Shown: positions 61,940-64,000 of the stretch, piece after piece
Layout: every line of letters starts with the position of its first letter
Numbering within the stretch: the first letter of the stretch is position 1
Origin: Cymodocea nodosa
Lineage: Eukaryota > Streptophyta > Magnoliopsida > Alismatales > Cymodoceaceae
NCBI GenBank assembly: GCA_036874045.1
Contig: CM072335.1
Span: 24,435,501 to 24,499,500, forward strand
Direction of reading: 5' to 3'
DNA: 64,000 nt
The notes under the pieces: generated by a model
Told to the model about the DNA's origin: nothing
The model's input: the letters and a program-made list of their open reading frames with translations, nothing else
Database searches by the model: none
Translations under genes and position numbers: made by a program

Positions 61940-64000
61940 TCCTCCCTGATTCCTTTTCTCCCCCCCTCTTTCCTTATCGTTGGATCGGCGTCGAGAAACG
62001 TGGAAGAAAATAAACAACGAACGGAGCAGTGTTTCTCCCCTCGGTCGTACGTCGTTTCACCCCGTCGGAACTTAGTGGCGGACACGCCGACGAGAAAGAC
62101 GGGGAATGGATTATGTGGCGATGACGTCATAACTCGTTTCTTAAACGCGGTTTAGTCCAGATAACCTGCATCTTTCTATGTGTAATTGGGTTATTATAAG
62201 ATAGAAAGAAATACCACCGCAAATTGTTGATTGCATCCAACGGCCATGATGGGTAATCACATGGTTTCCAAATAAATCCCTGATTTAATAACTTCTAAAT
62301 CATTGTCTTACCATACAAAATCATTGACTCTTTAGCCAACAACATGTATTGGAAGCTTATCCAAAAAAAATTTCAAAAAGTCATATGAAAGAATAAACGA
62401 AACCGAGACAACTGATGACGTGAGGTAAGGAATGCAACAACTCACACCTCAAGATTCTAAAATTAATTCAACATTCATCACAAGATTATTTACACAAAAT
62501 ACAGCTTAACCTGGTATTCTTGATTTTCTGAACCTTCGGTTCCACATCTCATTTAATTATGCGCAAATTCGAACCTTTTCAGTTCACACAGAATTTTCAA
62601 ACACAATATCAAGAACAACCCTTACGCTTTTATTTAATTATATATAGAAATATTGATCTTTGACGTAAAACTATTAAAATTGATCTATTAAATTTCTGCC
62701 GTCGATTTTTATACTCAAAATCCATAAAATTAATTTCTATTTTTAAAACAAATAATTAAATCCATTTGGAAAAAGCCGTGGACAATATTATAAATAAGGT
62801 GAAAAGTACTGTTATGACTTAGTGTATAATTAAAATTTAAATATAAACTTAAACCGTCCAAAGACCTTATTAAACTTGATGGGATAGCTAAATGCGAACT
62901 TTCCATGGAAGGTTAATGGTTTACGCAGAAAGAATGTCAAAAAAGTCAAAAAGATAATGGCGTGCGTTTGTGTATATCCAACAATTTAACAAAAAGTAAA
63001 AGAATTTATTTTTATCGTTACAAATTCATAGCTTAGTAAAAAAGTTTATAAAGTCGTTGAAAATAAATCAGAAATTTTAACTTTTCGACGTTATAATTTG
63101 TCCGCACATATTATCAATTATTTCTTTATCTTATTATTGTCGATTTAAACTAATTGTACGTTATATTTTAACTTTTCTTTATATCTTCAAGAACTTAATT
63201 AGATCGGTATTTTCAATTTCTTCTGATTCATATTCAAGATCTTCAAACAAATATATTCTACCGTAGTCTACGAATAAAATCACCAGGTAAAAAAAGAAAA
63301 AATGCATACCGGAATACTTCTTGTATTTGAACCGAAAATAACATATAACCCCATCGTGGCATATTCTTGCACGCAACTTTCTCTCGCTTTATCACGGACG
63401 CATGGGTATTCTTTAAATTTAATAACCGAAAGTTGCTTGTGCGTGGGGACGGTAATGACTTCAAACTCCTTTGTACGTGTTTGGATCACACATCCGTCCG
63501 TTCGGCACGGGGAAAGGGATGGATTAAAATGTCATTATATACATTGGTTTCTCAGCTACGAGTGCTAACGTGCCGTGCAAAGTATTGATTAACTGATTAG
63601 TGAGAAAGAAGAAGAGTGCAGTAACATACGGGTCCGGGAGGTTAGAAGGATGAGCGGACGGGCATTGGTATGTGAACAAATTTCTGAATCAAATAAAGAA
63701 GAAGAAGACGACGACGACAGCAAACAAGAGTGGTGGTATATATGTTTACTCCTACACCTGTTCCTGCTCTGCATCAACCGGCCGTGTATCCAGTGCACAG
63801 TGTCACGTGATGGCCTTCCTCTCACAGTCACAGATTACTATTCTGTCTCCTCCACGGTAACAAGAGTCGGCAGATGCTTTGGAGGAGCATATGATTTCAA
63901 GTTTCAAACGAGCTAGCTAGGATGTTAGAGAAGCCTTGAGCTTGGGTTTCCTGGCACGAAGATCAGAACCAAACCCTCTTGAGTAGGTAGCAGGTAATTA
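61940..64000. other. Right-end intergenic region
   Basis: The first few hundred bases are the GC-richer upstream region of the MAGL gene. From 62200 the sequence is AT-rich. A GAA/GAC microsatellite occurs at about 63700-63718. Open frames on both strands near 63300-63900 have no recognisable motif, and no gene is supported. A new gene could begin after 64000. Confidence 0.5.

Noticed and set aside
63589..63916. Small frames at the right edge as a new gene
   Set aside because: Built on a GAA/GAC repeat and without motifs or clear start context.
1..64000. tRNA, rRNA or CRISPR loci
   Set aside because: No cloverleaf-forming tRNA sequence, rRNA segment or regularly spaced repeat array was seen. 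The only box A/B match is the SINE.

Overview
This window is nuclear DNA of a flowering plant. Genes are split by AT-rich introns with GT/AG borders, and families such as WRKY group IIb, ZAT-type C2H2, MEI2-like, DUF1639 and plant MAGL are present. Several genes have a GC-rich first exon followed by AT-rich later exons (F-box, mannose-6-phosphate isomerase, DUF1639, USP, alpha-SNAP). That 5'-to-3' GC decline is typical of monocots, so a commelinid monocot is my inference; the species is not identified. No bacterial, viral or organellar operon structure is seen.

Layout, left to right. (1) 3' part of a MEI2-like three-RRM protein gene (+, 216-4924, its 5' end lies before the window). (2) A two-exon FBW2-like F-box gene (+, 6476-8352). 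(3) A decayed Ty1/copia element (-, 9068-13408) with very short 120/108-bp LTRs and a 5-bp target duplication AAATG. (4) An intronless ZAT-type zinc-finger repressor (-, 13648-14292), head-to-head with (5) a six-exon group IIb WRKY factor (+, 15958-18154). (6) An eight-exon, probably plastid-targeted alpha/beta hydrolase (+, 20364-29490), whose 4.2-kb first intron holds a degraded hAT transposase gene on the minus strand. (7) Five-exon mannose-6-phosphate isomerase (-, 30409-34099). (8) An intronless, disordered plant-specific protein (+, 37268-38104). (9) Nine-exon alpha-SNAP (-, 39496-48616), with a 5.2-kb intron 5 holding a tRNA-derived SINE and an LTR-retroelement fragment, and an intron 8 with a U2-snRNA-like 5' stem-loop. 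(10) A DUF1639 gene (-, 50240-51095). (11) A four-exon universal stress protein (+, 52584-54397). (12) An eight-exon monoacylglycerol-lipase-like gene (-, 55090-61738) with a perfect-looking 116-bp tandem duplication in intron 2 and an in-frame TGA separating a transit-peptide-like upstream ORF from the conserved protein.

The genes do not form a pathway cluster. They are ordinary independent plant genes: RNA binding, ubiquitin ligation, stress transcription, lipid/ester hydrolysis, mannose metabolism, vesicle fusion and stress response. The one functional pairing worth attention is the divergent ZAT/WRKY pair, which shares a 1.67-kb upstream region. I found no convincing new biological system. 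The most unusual items are the U2-like hairpin, the short-LTR copia element, the hAT gene with an internal tandem duplication inside a host intron, the recent 116-bp duplication and the split N-terminus of the lipase gene. Exon borders were derived by eye from reading frame, GT/AG rules and family conservation.
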